From contig NZ_CP063849.1 in NCBI RefSeq assembly GCF_015277775.1, forward strand, positions 6,215,501 through 6,279,500: DNA of 64,000 nucleotides. Reading direction: 5' to 3'. Origin of the DNA: Paludibaculum fermentans (GTDB lineage: Bacteria > Acidobacteriota > Terriglobia > Bryobacterales > Bryobacteraceae). Below the pieces are notes generated by a model, which worked only from the letters and a program-made list of their open reading frames with translations, was not told where the DNA came from and searched no databases. The position numbers and the translations under genes were made by a program. Positions 44,515-52,866 of this stretch are shown piece after piece. The stretch's first letter is position 1, and every line of letters begins with the position of its first letter.

Positions 44515-45480
44515 TTATGAGATAGACGTGGAAGCGAGCGATCGGGCTACTACAACGCCGTGTTCTTCGATCTTTGCCTCAATCATTCGAGCCAGTTCCA
44601 GGGCCAGGGTCGCGGCTTCGCCATCCACGTCCGGCTTGGCCCGGGTCACGATGCAGTCGAGGAAGGAAGCAAACTGACGCTTGAGCGGCTCCTGCTTGGT
44701 GACCAACTGCGGCATCAGCTTCACCTGCCGGTTGTCGTCGACACCTATGGCGAAACACTCCTGTTTCGCATAGTCTACGGACACATACTGCCTGGGCTGG
44801 AAGAACCGCATCTTGCGGACCCGCTCAGTGGAGACCCGTGAGGCCGTGAGGTTGGCGATGCAGCCGCTGGGGAACTCCAGGCGCACGTTGGCGATATCCG
44901 CCTTGCCGGAGAGGACGGGGATGCCGGCGGCACGGATTTCGCTGGGCATGGTGCCGGTCATGGCCAGCAGGATATCCAGATCGTGGATCATCAAGTCCAG
45001 AACGACGTCGACATCGAGGCTGCGCGGGGAAAACACGCTGAGGCGGTGGATCTCGAAGAACAGGGGCACGGTCACCAGGGCCCTGGCGGCCGCGACCGCA
45101 GGATTAAACCGTTCCAGGTGACCCACTTGCAGGATACGTCCGCGCTGCCTGGCGGTCACGATCATCTGATGGGCCTCTTCCAGGGAAGAGGCGATGGGCT
45201 TCTCGACCAGGACGTCGAGTCCGGAGTCGAGCAACTGGCAGGCGACCTTGCAGTGGGCTGAGGTGGGAACGGCGACAATGGCGGCCTGGGCATGACCCGC
45301 CAGATCCTGTAGGGAGTCGTAGGCGCGGCAGCCGAACTCCCTGGCCGCGGCCTGGGCGCGCTCCGGATCGAGGTCGTAGACTCCGGCCAGCTCCACGTGG
45401 GACTCGCGAATGACACGCAAGTGATTCTTTCCAAACGCTCCTGCGCCGGCGACGGCGACAAGGACTGCTGGTTCGCTCAT
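44515..45480 (-). CDS. Gfo/Idh/MocA oxidoreductase of the lipid A gene cluster
   Basis: The 321-residue protein opens with a Rossmann fold (VAVAGAGAFGKNHLRVI) and has AIVAVPTSAHCKVACQLLDSGLDVLVEKPIA with the EKP motif, and GHLERFNPAV. MIHDLDILLAM carries the conserved His-Asp pair. It overlaps lpxI by 4 bp, so its role is likely in lipopolysaccharide precursor metabolism. GnnA, which oxidises UDP-GlcNAc for 3-amino lipid A, is in the same superfamily, but no GnnB-type aminotransferase is adjacent, so this is only a possibility. Confidence 0.83.
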   Translation of the reverse strand: MSEPAVLVAVAGAGAFGKNHLRVIRESHVELAGVYDLDPERAQAAAREFGCRAYDSLQDLAGHAQAAIVAVPTSAHCKVACQLLDSGLDVLVEKPIASSLEEAHQMIVTARQRGRILQVGHLERFNPAVAAARALVTVPLFFEIHRLSVFSPRSLDVDVVLDLMIHDLDILLAMTGTMPSEIRAAGIPVLSGKADIANVRLEFPSGCIANLTASRVSTERVRKMRFFQPRQYVSVDYAKQECFAIGVDDNRQVKLMPQLVTKQEPLKRQFASFLDCIVTRAKPDVDGEAATLALELARMIEAKIEEHGVVVARSLASTSIS

Positions 45481-46292
45481 GATTCCTCCGGCGGGTAGCC
45501 GACGATCGAGATGTCGTGCTGGGCGGCCAGGGCGAGCATCTCGTCCTTGTCCAGCAGCAGGGTTCGGCCGGCGTCCACGGCGAGAGCGGTGGTTCCGGTC
45601 TCGGCCATGGTGAGAATGGTGCCCGGCCCGGCCACGGGCACGTCGAACAGGAGATGTTTGCGGCGGTTGGACGCCTTGACCAGCCGCAGCGGGCGGCCAT
45701 TCACCAGCGACGCCGCCCGGCGCAGCATGGCATCCGTGCCTTCCATGGCCTCCACGGCAACGCAGGCGCGTTCCGAGATGGCGACGCTCTGGCCGATGTC
45801 GAAGCCGGAGACAGCGCCCGCGACACGACGGCCGTAGTGGATGTCTTTCCGTTCGTCTTCGGTCAGTTTCCGCCTGGAGATCTGGCCTTCGGCGGCCAGC
45901 AGCGGTTTCAGCAGCAGGGTGGAATCCGCCAGAGTGATCCCCTCTTTCTCCAGCTCCTTCTGGACGCCGCCGATCAGGGCATCGGTATTCCGGGAAGGCA
46001 GGGAGAACAGGAGTTTGGCCAGCCGCCAGTCGGGCCGCAAGGTGCTGAAAAGAGAGGTGTGCCGCACCTGCCCGGCCATAATGACCTGAGTGATCTTCTC
46101 CTTCTGGAGGATGTCGATCAACTTACCGAGTTCGGCGATGGTGATCCAGTAGCAGCGGTCGGCCAGGGCTTCCACTTCCGGAGGGGCGTTGTCCTTCAGG
46201 GCAATCACCACCACCTCGTGTCCCAGTTGGCGGGCCGTTTGCAGGGCGAGGATGGGAAAGCGGCTGGAGCCGGCGATGAGACCGTATCTCAC
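45477..46292 (-). CDS. lpxI: UDP-2,3-diacylglucosamine diphosphatase LpxI
   Basis: The 271-residue cytoplasmic enzyme (DUF1009) hydrolyses UDP-2,3-diacylglucosamine to lipid X and UMP, replacing LpxH. Family features: GLIAGSSRFPILALQTARQLGHEVVVIALKD at the start, TQVIMAGQVRHTSLFS near 75, and the C-terminal VDAGRTLLLDKDEMLALAAQHDISIVGYP. It overlaps lpxA at one end and the oxidoreductase gene at the other, each by 4 bp. That indicates translational coupling along the whole lipid A operon. Confidence 0.92.
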   Translation of the reverse strand: MRYGLIAGSSRFPILALQTARQLGHEVVVIALKDNAPPEVEALADRCYWITIAELGKLIDILQKEKITQVIMAGQVRHTSLFSTLRPDWRLAKLLFSLPSRNTDALIGGVQKELEKEGITLADSTLLLKPLLAAEGQISRRKLTEDERKDIHYGRRVAGAVSGFDIGQSVAISERACVAVEAMEGTDAMLRRAASLVNGRPLRLVKASNRRKHLLFDVPVAGPGTILTMAETGTTALAVDAGRTLLLDKDEMLALAAQHDISIVGYPPEES

Positions 46293-47065
46293 TTGATGAA
46301 ACCACGCTTGGCGGTCCGGATGAACTCAGTCAACTCGTCCACCTCGGCACAGGGCGCGACTTCCGCCTGGATCTGTTCCAACGCCTGCGAAGTGTTCAAC
46401 TTATCGCTGACGAGCAACCGGAAGGCCTTGTGCAGCCCGGCGATGGAATCCGCCGGGAAGCCGCGCCGCTGCAGCCCGATCTTGTTCTCGCCGTAGACTT
46501 TCGACTGCCGCGGAGTCACCGTCTGCGAATAGGGCAGGACGTCCTGGGTGACCACGCTATAGCCGCCGGTGAACGAGTGCCGACCGATGCGGCAGAACTG
46601 GTGGACACCGGAGAACGCCTCGACGATGGCCCAGTCGCCGATGCTCACATGCCCGGCGAGCGTAACCGCATTGCCCAGTATGATATGGCTGCCGATCTGG
46701 GCATCGTGGGCGATGTGCGTGTAGGCCATCAGCAGGTTGTCGTCGCCGATGGTGGTCAGTGAACCGCCACCTTCCGTACCGCGGTGGATGGTGACGAACT
46801 CGCGGATCTTGTTGCGCGAGCCGATGCGGGTCTCGGTCCGTTCGCCGTGGTACTTCAGATCCTGGGACGCGACCCCGACGCTGCCGTACGGATAGAAGAT
46901 GTTATCTTCCCCGATCCAGGTTGGTCCCTCTATATAGAGGTTGGCCATGAGCCGGGTGCGGGCTCCGATTTCGACTTCGGCGCCGATCACGCAGAACGGG
47001 CCGATGTCGGCGTCCGGGTGGATCCGAGCCGCGGGATCGATGATCGCGGTCGGGTGAATCGCCAT
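46289..47065 (-). CDS. lpxA: Acyl-ACP:UDP-N-acetylglucosamine O-acyltransferase LpxA
   Basis: The 258-residue trimeric enzyme makes the first step of lipid A synthesis. Left-handed beta-helix hexapeptides run from about residue 5 (HPTAIIDPAARIHPDADIG) to 180. The catalytic His is in AYTHIAHDAQIG and the C-terminal helical domain begins near VYGENKIGLQRRG. Length is normal for LpxA. It starts 4 bp after fabZ and overlaps lpxI. The helix contains GGSLTTIGDDNLLMAYTHIAHDA, a diagnostic block. Confidence 0.95.
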   Translation of the reverse strand: MAIHPTAIIDPAARIHPDADIGPFCVIGAEVEIGARTRLMANLYIEGPTWIGEDNIFYPYGSVGVASQDLKYHGERTETRIGSRNKIREFVTIHRGTEGGGSLTTIGDDNLLMAYTHIAHDAQIGSHIILGNAVTLAGHVSIGDWAIVEAFSGVHQFCRIGRHSFTGGYSVVTQDVLPYSQTVTPRQSKVYGENKIGLQRRGFPADSIAGLHKAFRLLVSDKLNTSQALEQIQAEVAPCAEVDELTEFIRTAKRGFIK

Positions 47066-47069
47066 GGAA

Positions 47070-47531
47070 TTACGCCTGTGGTGCTGCGGCGCTGCCGGGC
47101 CGGTCGATTACCTTACACATGACGATCGCCTCGGCGACCACCTGGCCGTCAACGGTCGCGGTGCCCTGCATCTTGACGACAGTGGACTTGCGCTTCAGAG
47201 TCTTCAACTCCAGGCGCAGCGTGTCGCCGGGCAGCACGGGTTTGCGGAACTTGGCCTCTTCAATGGACGCGAAGAGGACGAGCTTGGACTTGCGGTCGGG
47301 CAGATCCTTGAGGACCAGCGTGCCGCCTACCTGGGCCATGGCTTCGATGATGAGCACGCCGGGCATGACCGGAAAGTCCGGAAAATGACCGAGGAAGAAC
47401 GGCTCGTTGGCGGTGACGTTTTTGATGCCGACGATATAGTCTTCACCAAATTCGACGATCCGGTCCACCAGCAACATGGGGTAGCGGTGGGGCAGGACGT
47501 CGCGGATGTCGATGTTTTCTAGGACTGCCAT
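47070..47531 (-). CDS. fabZ: 3-hydroxyacyl-ACP dehydratase FabZ
   Basis: The 153-residue hot-dog enzyme dehydrates 3-hydroxyacyl-ACP in fatty acid synthesis and balances acyl supply with LpxA. IRDVLPHRYPMLLVDRI has the catalytic His, and FFLGHFPDFPVMPGVLIIEAMAQVGG carries the catalytic Glu and central helix. It heads the operon fabZ-lpxA-lpxI-gfo-tonB-like. The divergent peptidase gene starts only 24 bp away, so the promoters of both must overlap coding DNA. Confidence 0.95.
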   Translation of the reverse strand: MAVLENIDIRDVLPHRYPMLLVDRIVEFGEDYIVGIKNVTANEPFFLGHFPDFPVMPGVLIIEAMAQVGGTLVLKDLPDRKSKLVLFASIEEAKFRKPVLPGDTLRLELKTLKRKSTVVKMQGTATVDGQVVAEAIVMCKVIDRPGSAAAPQA

Positions 47532-47555
47532 CGGAAACAGTTATTCTAACAAACG

Positions 47556-48710
47556 ATGGACTCAATCCTTCCTCACGCACTGGCGCAACAGCCCGCAATC
47601 GTCAATTTTCTCAAAGACTTGGTGGAGTGTGAGTCGCCCAGCGACGATGCCGCCGCCGTCAACCGATTTGTGGACCTAGTGGCGGCGCGAGTCGAGGGAC
47701 TGGCCCGCGTCAAGACCTTTCCCGGCGGCCGGTTCGGCCGTAACCTATTGTTGACATTTGATTTGCCGGGGCCGAGGAAGAAGAAGCCGGGGCGTATCCT
47801 GGGGGTCGGTCACAGCGATACGGTGTGGCCGCTGGGCAGCTTAAAGTCGATGCCGTGGCGGGAAGCCGACGGCCGTTTGTGGGGGCCCGGGGTCTTGGAT
47901 ATGAAATCCGGACTGGCCTTCTTTCTTTCGGCCATGAAGCTGTTGCAGGCCCTGGACCTGCCGGTTTCCCGCCAAGTCGCGCTGTGGATCGTCTCCGATG
48001 AGGAGGTGGGCAGTGAAGTCTCCCGCCCCCTGACCGAGAACCTGGCGAAAGAGAGCTCCGCTGTATTGGTGGCGGAGCCGGGCACTGGACTGGCCGGTAA
48101 ACTCAAGACGGCGCGCAAGGGCGTCGGCGACTATACGGTTGCAGTCCGCGGCATGGCGTCGCATGCCGGAGTCGATTTCGCCGCGGGCGCCAGCGCGATT
48201 GTGGAACTGGCCCGGCAGATCGAAAAGATAGCCGGATTCACGAACCTGGCCAAAGGGCTGACGGTGAACCCGGGCGTGATCGCCGGTGGCACGCGGACGA
48301 ACGTCATTGCCGCGGAGGCGCGGGTCGAGGTGGACATACGCATCGCGAAGATGGCGGATTATGCCGGGCTGGACCGCAAGTTCCGTGGCTTGAAACCGGT
48401 CGACAAGCGCTGCAGCCTGGAGGTCACCGGCGGGTTGAACCGTCCGCCCATGGAGCGGACGAAGGGCGTGGCGGCGCTGTACAAGGCAGCCTCCGAGCTG
48501 GCCGGCAAGTATTTAGGCCTGAAGCTGGAAGAGTCAGCCACGGGCGGCGGATCTGACGGCAACTTTACGGCCGGGTTGGGCGTCCCTACCCTCGATGGCA
48601 TCGGCGGGGTTGGGGAAGGAGCGCATGCGGCGAACGAGAGCATCCTGGTGGACCGGATTGCCGATCGAACAGCACTGCTCGCCCTTCTCGTCCGGCATTT
48701 GGGACAATAA
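47556..48710 (+). CDS. M20 family metallopeptidase (glutamate carboxypeptidase-like)
   Basis: The 384-residue di-zinc enzyme shows GVGHSDTVWPLGS (zinc His, Asp), LDMKSGLAFFLSAMK (bridging Asp), VSDEEVGSEVSRP (catalytic and zinc Glu), VAEPGTG and a C-terminal GGSDGNFTAGLGVPTLDGIGGVGEGAHA (zinc His). A dimerisation lid domain lies between about 190 and 295. It resembles CPG2/ArgE-like exopeptidases that remove C-terminal glutamate or deacylate amino acids. The substrate is not certain. It is the first gene of a plus-strand run that ends with holA. Confidence 0.85.
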   Translation: MDSILPHALAQQPAIVNFLKDLVECESPSDDAAAVNRFVDLVAARVEGLARVKTFPGGRFGRNLLLTFDLPGPRKKKPGRILGVGHSDTVWPLGSLKSMPWREADGRLWGPGVLDMKSGLAFFLSAMKLLQALDLPVSRQVALWIVSDEEVGSEVSRPLTENLAKESSAVLVAEPGTGLAGKLKTARKGVGDYTVAVRGMASHAGVDFAAGASAIVELARQIEKIAGFTNLAKGLTVNPGVIAGGTRTNVIAAEARVEVDIRIAKMADYAGLDRKFRGLKPVDKRCSLEVTGGLNRPPMERTKGVAALYKAASELAGKYLGLKLEESATGGGSDGNFTAGLGVPTLDGIGGVGEGAHAANESILVDRIADRTALLALLVRHLGQ

Positions 48711-48728
48711 GAAGATCACGGTTCACGC

Positions 48729-49355
48729 ATGGTAGTCACCGGAATCTATTACGCATTATTTCTGACGGGGGCCGGAGCCCTGCTCGGCTACTTCACGAAG
48801 GGTTGGGCGGGCATCCCGTTCTATATTCTGGCCGTGTTCTGCCTATGGTTCTTCCGTGATCCTGAACGGCAGGTGCCGCCGGGTCCGGTGGCCGTCTCGC
48901 CGGGCGACGGCAAGGTGGTGCTGATCCGGCGCGGGCCCGACTCGACGCGCGTGAGCATCTTCCTGAATGTGTTCGACGTTCACGTGAACCGGGCGCCGAT
49001 CGCCGGCAAAGTGATTGACGTTCACTACAAGGCGGGCAAGTTCCTGGTGGCGAGCAAAGAAGAAGCTTCCGTTGATAACGAGATGAACACCATCACGATC
49101 GACGGCAGCGTGGGCGGGCAGCGCACTCTGGTGACGTTTTCGCAGATTGCGGGGCTGATTGCCCGCCGCATTGTGTGCACGAAGAAGCCCGGCGATTTTG
49201 TGACCGCCGGTGAGCGCGTGGGTCTCATCAAGTTCGGCTCGCGCGTCGATGTGACATTTGGACCCGAATGGGAGATCGATGTGCGTGAAGGCCAGCGCGT
49301 CGCCGCCGGCTCCAGCGTGCTGGCTCACATCGGTGCCGGTAGGAACAAACCATGA
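48729..49355 (+). CDS. psd: Phosphatidylserine decarboxylase proenzyme (short form)
   Basis: The 208-residue membrane-associated enzyme makes phosphatidylethanolamine. Two hydrophobic helices lie at the N-terminus (3-40). Conserved parts are SPGDGKVVLIRRG, FLNVFDVHVNRAPIAGKVIDVHYKAGKF and the self-cleavage site IKFGSRVDVTFG, where the Ser becomes the pyruvoyl group. The short (archaeal/Bacteroides-like) class is about 200-220 residues, so length fits. It overlaps pssA by 4 bp; the two enzymes act in sequence. Confidence 0.93.
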   Translation: MVVTGIYYALFLTGAGALLGYFTKGWAGIPFYILAVFCLWFFRDPERQVPPGPVAVSPGDGKVVLIRRGPDSTRVSIFLNVFDVHVNRAPIAGKVIDVHYKAGKFLVASKEEASVDNEMNTITIDGSVGGQRTLVTFSQIAGLIARRIVCTKKPGDFVTAGERVGLIKFGSRVDVTFGPEWEIDVREGQRVAAGSSVLAHIGAGRNKP

Positions 49356-50254
49356 CTCCGCGCTTGTCTCTTCGAGAAAGACTGATCGATCCCAATTCTC
49401 CGGACCGCCGGCCGCGGCGCGCGGCTTACGCGCTGCCAACTCTGTTTACGGCAGGGAACCTCTTTATGGGTTACCTGGCGATTCTGAAGGCTGTGGAAGG
49501 CGCACTCTGGGCCGCGGCGGGCAACTATGGCCCGAATCGCGCATGGGAGACGGCCGCCATGGTGATTGGACTTTCGGTGTTTTTTGATGGGTTGGACGGC
49601 CGCATCGCGCGGCTGACGAACACCACCAGCGATTTTGGCCGCGAGTTGGATTCGCTGGCCGACGTCATCAGCTTCGGCATTGCCCCGGCTGTCCTTGCGT
49701 TTGTGTGGGGGTTCCAGTTTCTCGATCCGTATACCCCGCCGGAGATCCGCAAGTATGTGATGCAGGCCGGCTACTTCATTCTGTTCATGTTCGTGTGCTG
49801 CGGCTCGATGCGGCTGGCGCGCTTCAACATCACGGTGAATCCGGTTCCGCGCAATCCCGGCCGTCCGGACCGTAAGTATTTCGTCGGCCTCCCCATCCCG
49901 GCCGCAGCCGGAATGGTGGCCGCGGTGATCTATGCTGTCGATTCGGTTCCTCTGCGCGGCTGGCCCATCATTACCGCCTGGGCCGCGTTGATGGCCCTGC
50001 TCGCGTTCCTCATGGTGAGTACCTGGCGCTATCGCAGCTTCAAGGACTTCAGCTTGGTGAGCCCGCGCAGTCCCAAGAGCGTCATCGTGCTCTGCATGGT
50101 GATCTATCTGTTCTGGAACTTCTCGAAACCCGCGCTGCTGGTATTGGCCACAGTTTACGTGACCAGCGGCATTCTGGTGCGGCTGGGCGGTCTGATCCGG
50201 CGCTGGTTCAAACCCTCGCCTCCGCCCGCGCAACCCGAACATCAGGCCAGTTAG
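49352..50254 (+). CDS. pssA: CDP-diacylglycerol-serine O-phosphatidyltransferase PssA
   Basis: The 300-residue integral membrane protein makes phosphatidylserine from CDP-diacylglycerol and serine. The CDP-alcohol phosphotransferase signature runs as DGLDGRIARLTNTTSDFGRE then LDSLADVISFG, giving the D-G-x-D-G-x-x-A-R ... G-x-x-x-D-x-x-x-D pattern. Seven or eight hydrophobic segments are present and a Pro-rich tail ends the protein. It is translated with psd through ATGA. Together they form the two-step route to phosphatidylethanolamine. Confidence 0.93.
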   Translation: MTPRLSLRERLIDPNSPDRRPRRAAYALPTLFTAGNLFMGYLAILKAVEGALWAAAGNYGPNRAWETAAMVIGLSVFFDGLDGRIARLTNTTSDFGRELDSLADVISFGIAPAVLAFVWGFQFLDPYTPPEIRKYVMQAGYFILFMFVCCGSMRLARFNITVNPVPRNPGRPDRKYFVGLPIPAAAGMVAAVIYAVDSVPLRGWPIITAWAALMALLAFLMVSTWRYRSFKDFSLVSPRSPKSVIVLCMVIYLFWNFSKPALLVLATVYVTSGILVRLGGLIRRWFKPSPPPAQPEHQAS

Positions 50255-50263
50255 GTGACATCC

Positions 50264-51274
50264 ATGACCAAGCCCAAGTGGCTTCTGCTGGGCGGCGAGA
50301 CGCTGCTCGGCAAGGAGATTCGTGAACTCGTCGAGGAAGGCAAGCTCCCGGTGACTTTGAGCCTGGCCAGCGCCCACCCCGATGACATTGTGCTGGCGCC
50401 GGGCGAGGAAGATCTCCTCGTGATGCAGCCATTGGACAAGAATACGATCGAAGATGCGGACGTCGTGCTGCTGGCCGGCACGATGGAAGCGCACAAAAGG
50501 GCCCTGGCTCTCGCCCACGCGCTGCCGCAACGGCCCGCGATTGTCGACGCCGTGTGCGATTTCGAAGACCTGCCCGAGTCCGTCCTGCGGGCTCCTATTC
50601 TGGAAAAAGAACCGGTTGTGGCGCAGGAGTATTCGATCCACGGGTTGGCGCATCCGGCCGCCATTGCCCTGGCCCGGCTGATGTCGCTGCTGCATACGCA
50701 GCGCCCACTGCGGAGCTCCGTGGTGACCATCCTTGAACCCGCCAGCGAGCGTGGCAAGGAAGGCGTCGATGAACTGCACCAGCAGACCCTGACGCTATTC
50801 AACTTCCAGCAGATGCCGCGCAAGCTTTTCGATGCCCAGGTGAGCTTCAATCTTCTGCCCCGGTTGGGCGCTGAGGCGCAAGTGAGCCTGGAAGTGGCGG
50901 AGCACCGCATTGAGCGTCACCTGGCTTCCCTGTTGGGCCCGCTGGCCGTACCGCTGCCTTCGATGCGGGTGGTGCAGGCGCCGGTCTTTCACGGCTACTG
51001 CCTGAACATCTGGCTGGAGTTCGAATCGCGACCGAGTGTAGACGAGATTAGCGGCTGGTTGAAGGATGCTGGTTTGGATGTTCGCGGCGCCGATCTGGAG
51101 CCGGGCTCCAACATGGGCGTAGCCGGGCAGAGCGGCATCACTGTGAGCGACATCGTGGAAGATCGCGGCAATGCCCGTGGAATCTGGCTCTGGCTGGCGC
51201 TGGACAACATGCGGACGCGCGCTGAGACGGCTTTGCTCACGGCGGGTCTATTGTCCCGCAAGGAGGCTCGATGA
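50264..51274 (+). CDS. Aspartate-semialdehyde dehydrogenase homologue (Usg-like) lacking catalytic Cys and His
   Basis: The 336-residue protein has the N-terminal nucleotide-binding fold (WLLLGGETLLGKEI) and the dimerisation domain with VVTILEPASERGKEGVDELHQQT and FNLLPRLG, clear relatives of Asd. The catalytic block (normally N-P-G-C) reads GLAHPAA at 127-133. The usual G-H-S region reads FHGYCLN at 242-248, so both active-site residues are missing. It is therefore unlikely to be a dehydrogenase and resembles E. coli Usg. I chose ATG 50264, with AGGTGA ahead of it; a GTG at 50255 is the alternative. Its stop overlaps lptE. Confidence 0.78.
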   Translation: MTKPKWLLLGGETLLGKEIRELVEEGKLPVTLSLASAHPDDIVLAPGEEDLLVMQPLDKNTIEDADVVLLAGTMEAHKRALALAHALPQRPAIVDAVCDFEDLPESVLRAPILEKEPVVAQEYSIHGLAHPAAIALARLMSLLHTQRPLRSSVVTILEPASERGKEGVDELHQQTLTLFNFQQMPRKLFDAQVSFNLLPRLGAEAQVSLEVAEHRIERHLASLLGPLAVPLPSMRVVQAPVFHGYCLNIWLEFESRPSVDEISGWLKDAGLDVRGADLEPGSNMGVAGQSGITVSDIVEDRGNARGIWLWLALDNMRTRAETALLTAGLLSRKEAR

Positions 51275-51786
51275 GGCCTGCGCTGCTGGTGTTGGCTGCC
51301 GTGTTGGGCCTGGGAGGCTGCGGGTATCACGTGGGCGGCCACAGCGATCTGCTGCCGGCCACGCTGCAGTCCATTGCGATTCCGGCGTTCGGCAATACCA
51401 CTACGCGCTACAAACTCACTGAGCAGTTGCCGGGTGCGATCGGCCGGGAGTTCCTTTCCCGCACGCGCTATCGCGTGATTCCCACTGTGGATCAGGCCGA
51501 TGCCGTGTTGACCGGCGCGGTCGTGAACTTCTACACGGCCCCGACCATTTTCGACCAGAAGACCGGACGCGCGGCCGGCATTCAGGTGTCGGTGATCATG
51601 AATATTTCGCTCACTGAACGCAAGACCGGCAAGGTGATTTACAAGCGCGACAACATGGAGGTCCGCCAGCGGTATGAAGTGGCGACCGACCAGTTGCAGT
51701 ACTTCGACGAGAGCGCGGTGGCGTTGCAGCGCCTGAGCCAGGAAGTGGCGCGGCAGGTGGTGAGTAGTGTGCTGGAGGCTTTCTAG
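51271..51786 (+). CDS. lptE: LPS-assembly lipoprotein LptE
   Basis: The 171-residue outer-membrane lipoprotein plugs the LptD barrel. The lipoprotein signal ends in LGLGGC and is followed by GYHVGGHSDLLPATLQSIAIPAFGNTTTRYKLTEQL, the LptE/YhfB-like block. An alpha/beta two-layer domain follows, with VDQADAVLTGAVVNF near 75. A perfect AAGGAGG lies 5 nt ahead of the ATG. In E. coli lptE is also directly upstream of holA, as here. LptD is not in the window. Confidence 0.88.
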   Translation: MRPALLVLAAVLGLGGCGYHVGGHSDLLPATLQSIAIPAFGNTTTRYKLTEQLPGAIGREFLSRTRYRVIPTVDQADAVLTGAVVNFYTAPTIFDQKTGRAAGIQVSVIMNISLTERKTGKVIYKRDNMEVRQRYEVATDQLQYFDESAVALQRLSQEVARQVVSSVLEAF

Positions 51787-51792
51787 CCAGGT

Positions 51793-52866
51793 ATGACGCC
51801 GGACCAGTTCCTACGCACATTGTCGAAGCAGGAGCCGGAGCCCGTCTATCTGTTCGTGGGTCCGGAAGGCTACCGGCGGGCGCCGTGCCGCAAGGCGCTG
51901 CTCGAAAAGGTGCTTAGCGAAGAGGATCGCGAAGAGGGTTATGCCCGTCACGATCTGGACGAGTTGTCGATCAATGAAGTCCTGGACGATGCCCGCTCGA
52001 TGTCGCTGTTTGCGCGTAACCGGGTGATCTGGGTGGCGTCGGCGGAATCGGCACTGCCGCGCGGGCGGGCCGCGGCCAGCGAAGAAGAGGAAGGCTCCGG
52101 CAAGTCGGCCGTCGGGCCCGAAGCGCTCGCGGCCTATTGCAAGGATCCGACGCCCGGGGTCGTGGTGGTTTTCGACGCCCGCAAGTGGGACTTCGACGGC
52201 GAGGACAAGACGAAGATGGACCGTCTGGCGAAGTACTACGGAGCAATTCGCGCCGTGGTGGAGTTCGCCAAGTTCACGCCGCAGGACGCGCGCGCCTTCG
52301 TGCAGTCGCATGCGGCGGAACGCGGGCTGCGATTGGGTTCGAACGAGATCGACCTGCTGGTGGAAGCCACGGCGGCTGACGCGTCGCGCCTCGCGAACGA
52401 AGTGGAGAAGTTGGCCCTGTTCGCCGAGGTGAACGGCGGCAAGGTGACGGCAGCCGATATCGCCAACATGGTGCCCAATGCACAGGAGACCACGGTGTTC
52501 AACCTGGTCAATGCGTTAGCGCGCCGCAGCCGTGTGGAGGCGATGCAACTGCTGGACACGCTGGTGCGCGAAGGCGAGTATCTGCCGCTGGCCTTGACGT
52601 TCCTGGGCGGCATCTTCCGCCTGGCGCTGGCTGCGCGCGAACAGGGGCTGCGTTCCTCCAGCGAAGTCCAGAGTTTCTTCCAGCGGCAGGGCACTCCGAT
52701 GTGGCGGTCGCGCGCGGATCAGATCCACACGGCCAGTTCCAAGTTCACGAAAGAGAAGCTGGAAGAGGCGATCCAACTGGTCTTCCGCGCCGATCGCGAC
52801 ATGAAGAGTTCGCGTGTCGACGACCGCATCGTGATGGAAGACTTCGTGCTTCGCCTCACGCGTTAG
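51793..52866 (+). CDS. holA: DNA polymerase III subunit delta (HolA)
   Basis: The 357-residue clamp-loader subunit opens the sliding clamp. Features: PVYLFVGPEGYRRAPCRKALLEKVL at the start, the helical domain DEIDLLVEATAADASRLANEVEKLALFA near 200, and the collar domain at 240-357 with VFNLVNALARRSRVEAMQLLDTLVREGEYLPLALTFLGG. Length is standard. It is the last gene of the M20-psd-pssA-usg-lptE run and overlaps the convergent Gfo/Idh/MocA gene by 4 bp. Confidence 0.93.
   Translation: MTPDQFLRTLSKQEPEPVYLFVGPEGYRRAPCRKALLEKVLSEEDREEGYARHDLDELSINEVLDDARSMSLFARNRVIWVASAESALPRGRAAASEEEEGSGKSAVGPEALAAYCKDPTPGVVVVFDARKWDFDGEDKTKMDRLAKYYGAIRAVVEFAKFTPQDARAFVQSHAAERGLRLGSNEIDLLVEATAADASRLANEVEKLALFAEVNGGKVTAADIANMVPNAQETTVFNLVNALARRSRVEAMQLLDTLVREGEYLPLALTFLGGIFRLALAAREQGLRSSSEVQSFFQRQGTPMWRSRADQIHTASSKFTKEKLEEAIQLVFRADRDMKSSRVDDRIVMEDFVLRLTR

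Noticed and set aside
44515-45480. Assignment of the lipid A cluster oxidoreductase as GnnA
   Set aside because: The superfamily and position fit, but no GnnB-type aminotransferase is present, so the name was not given.
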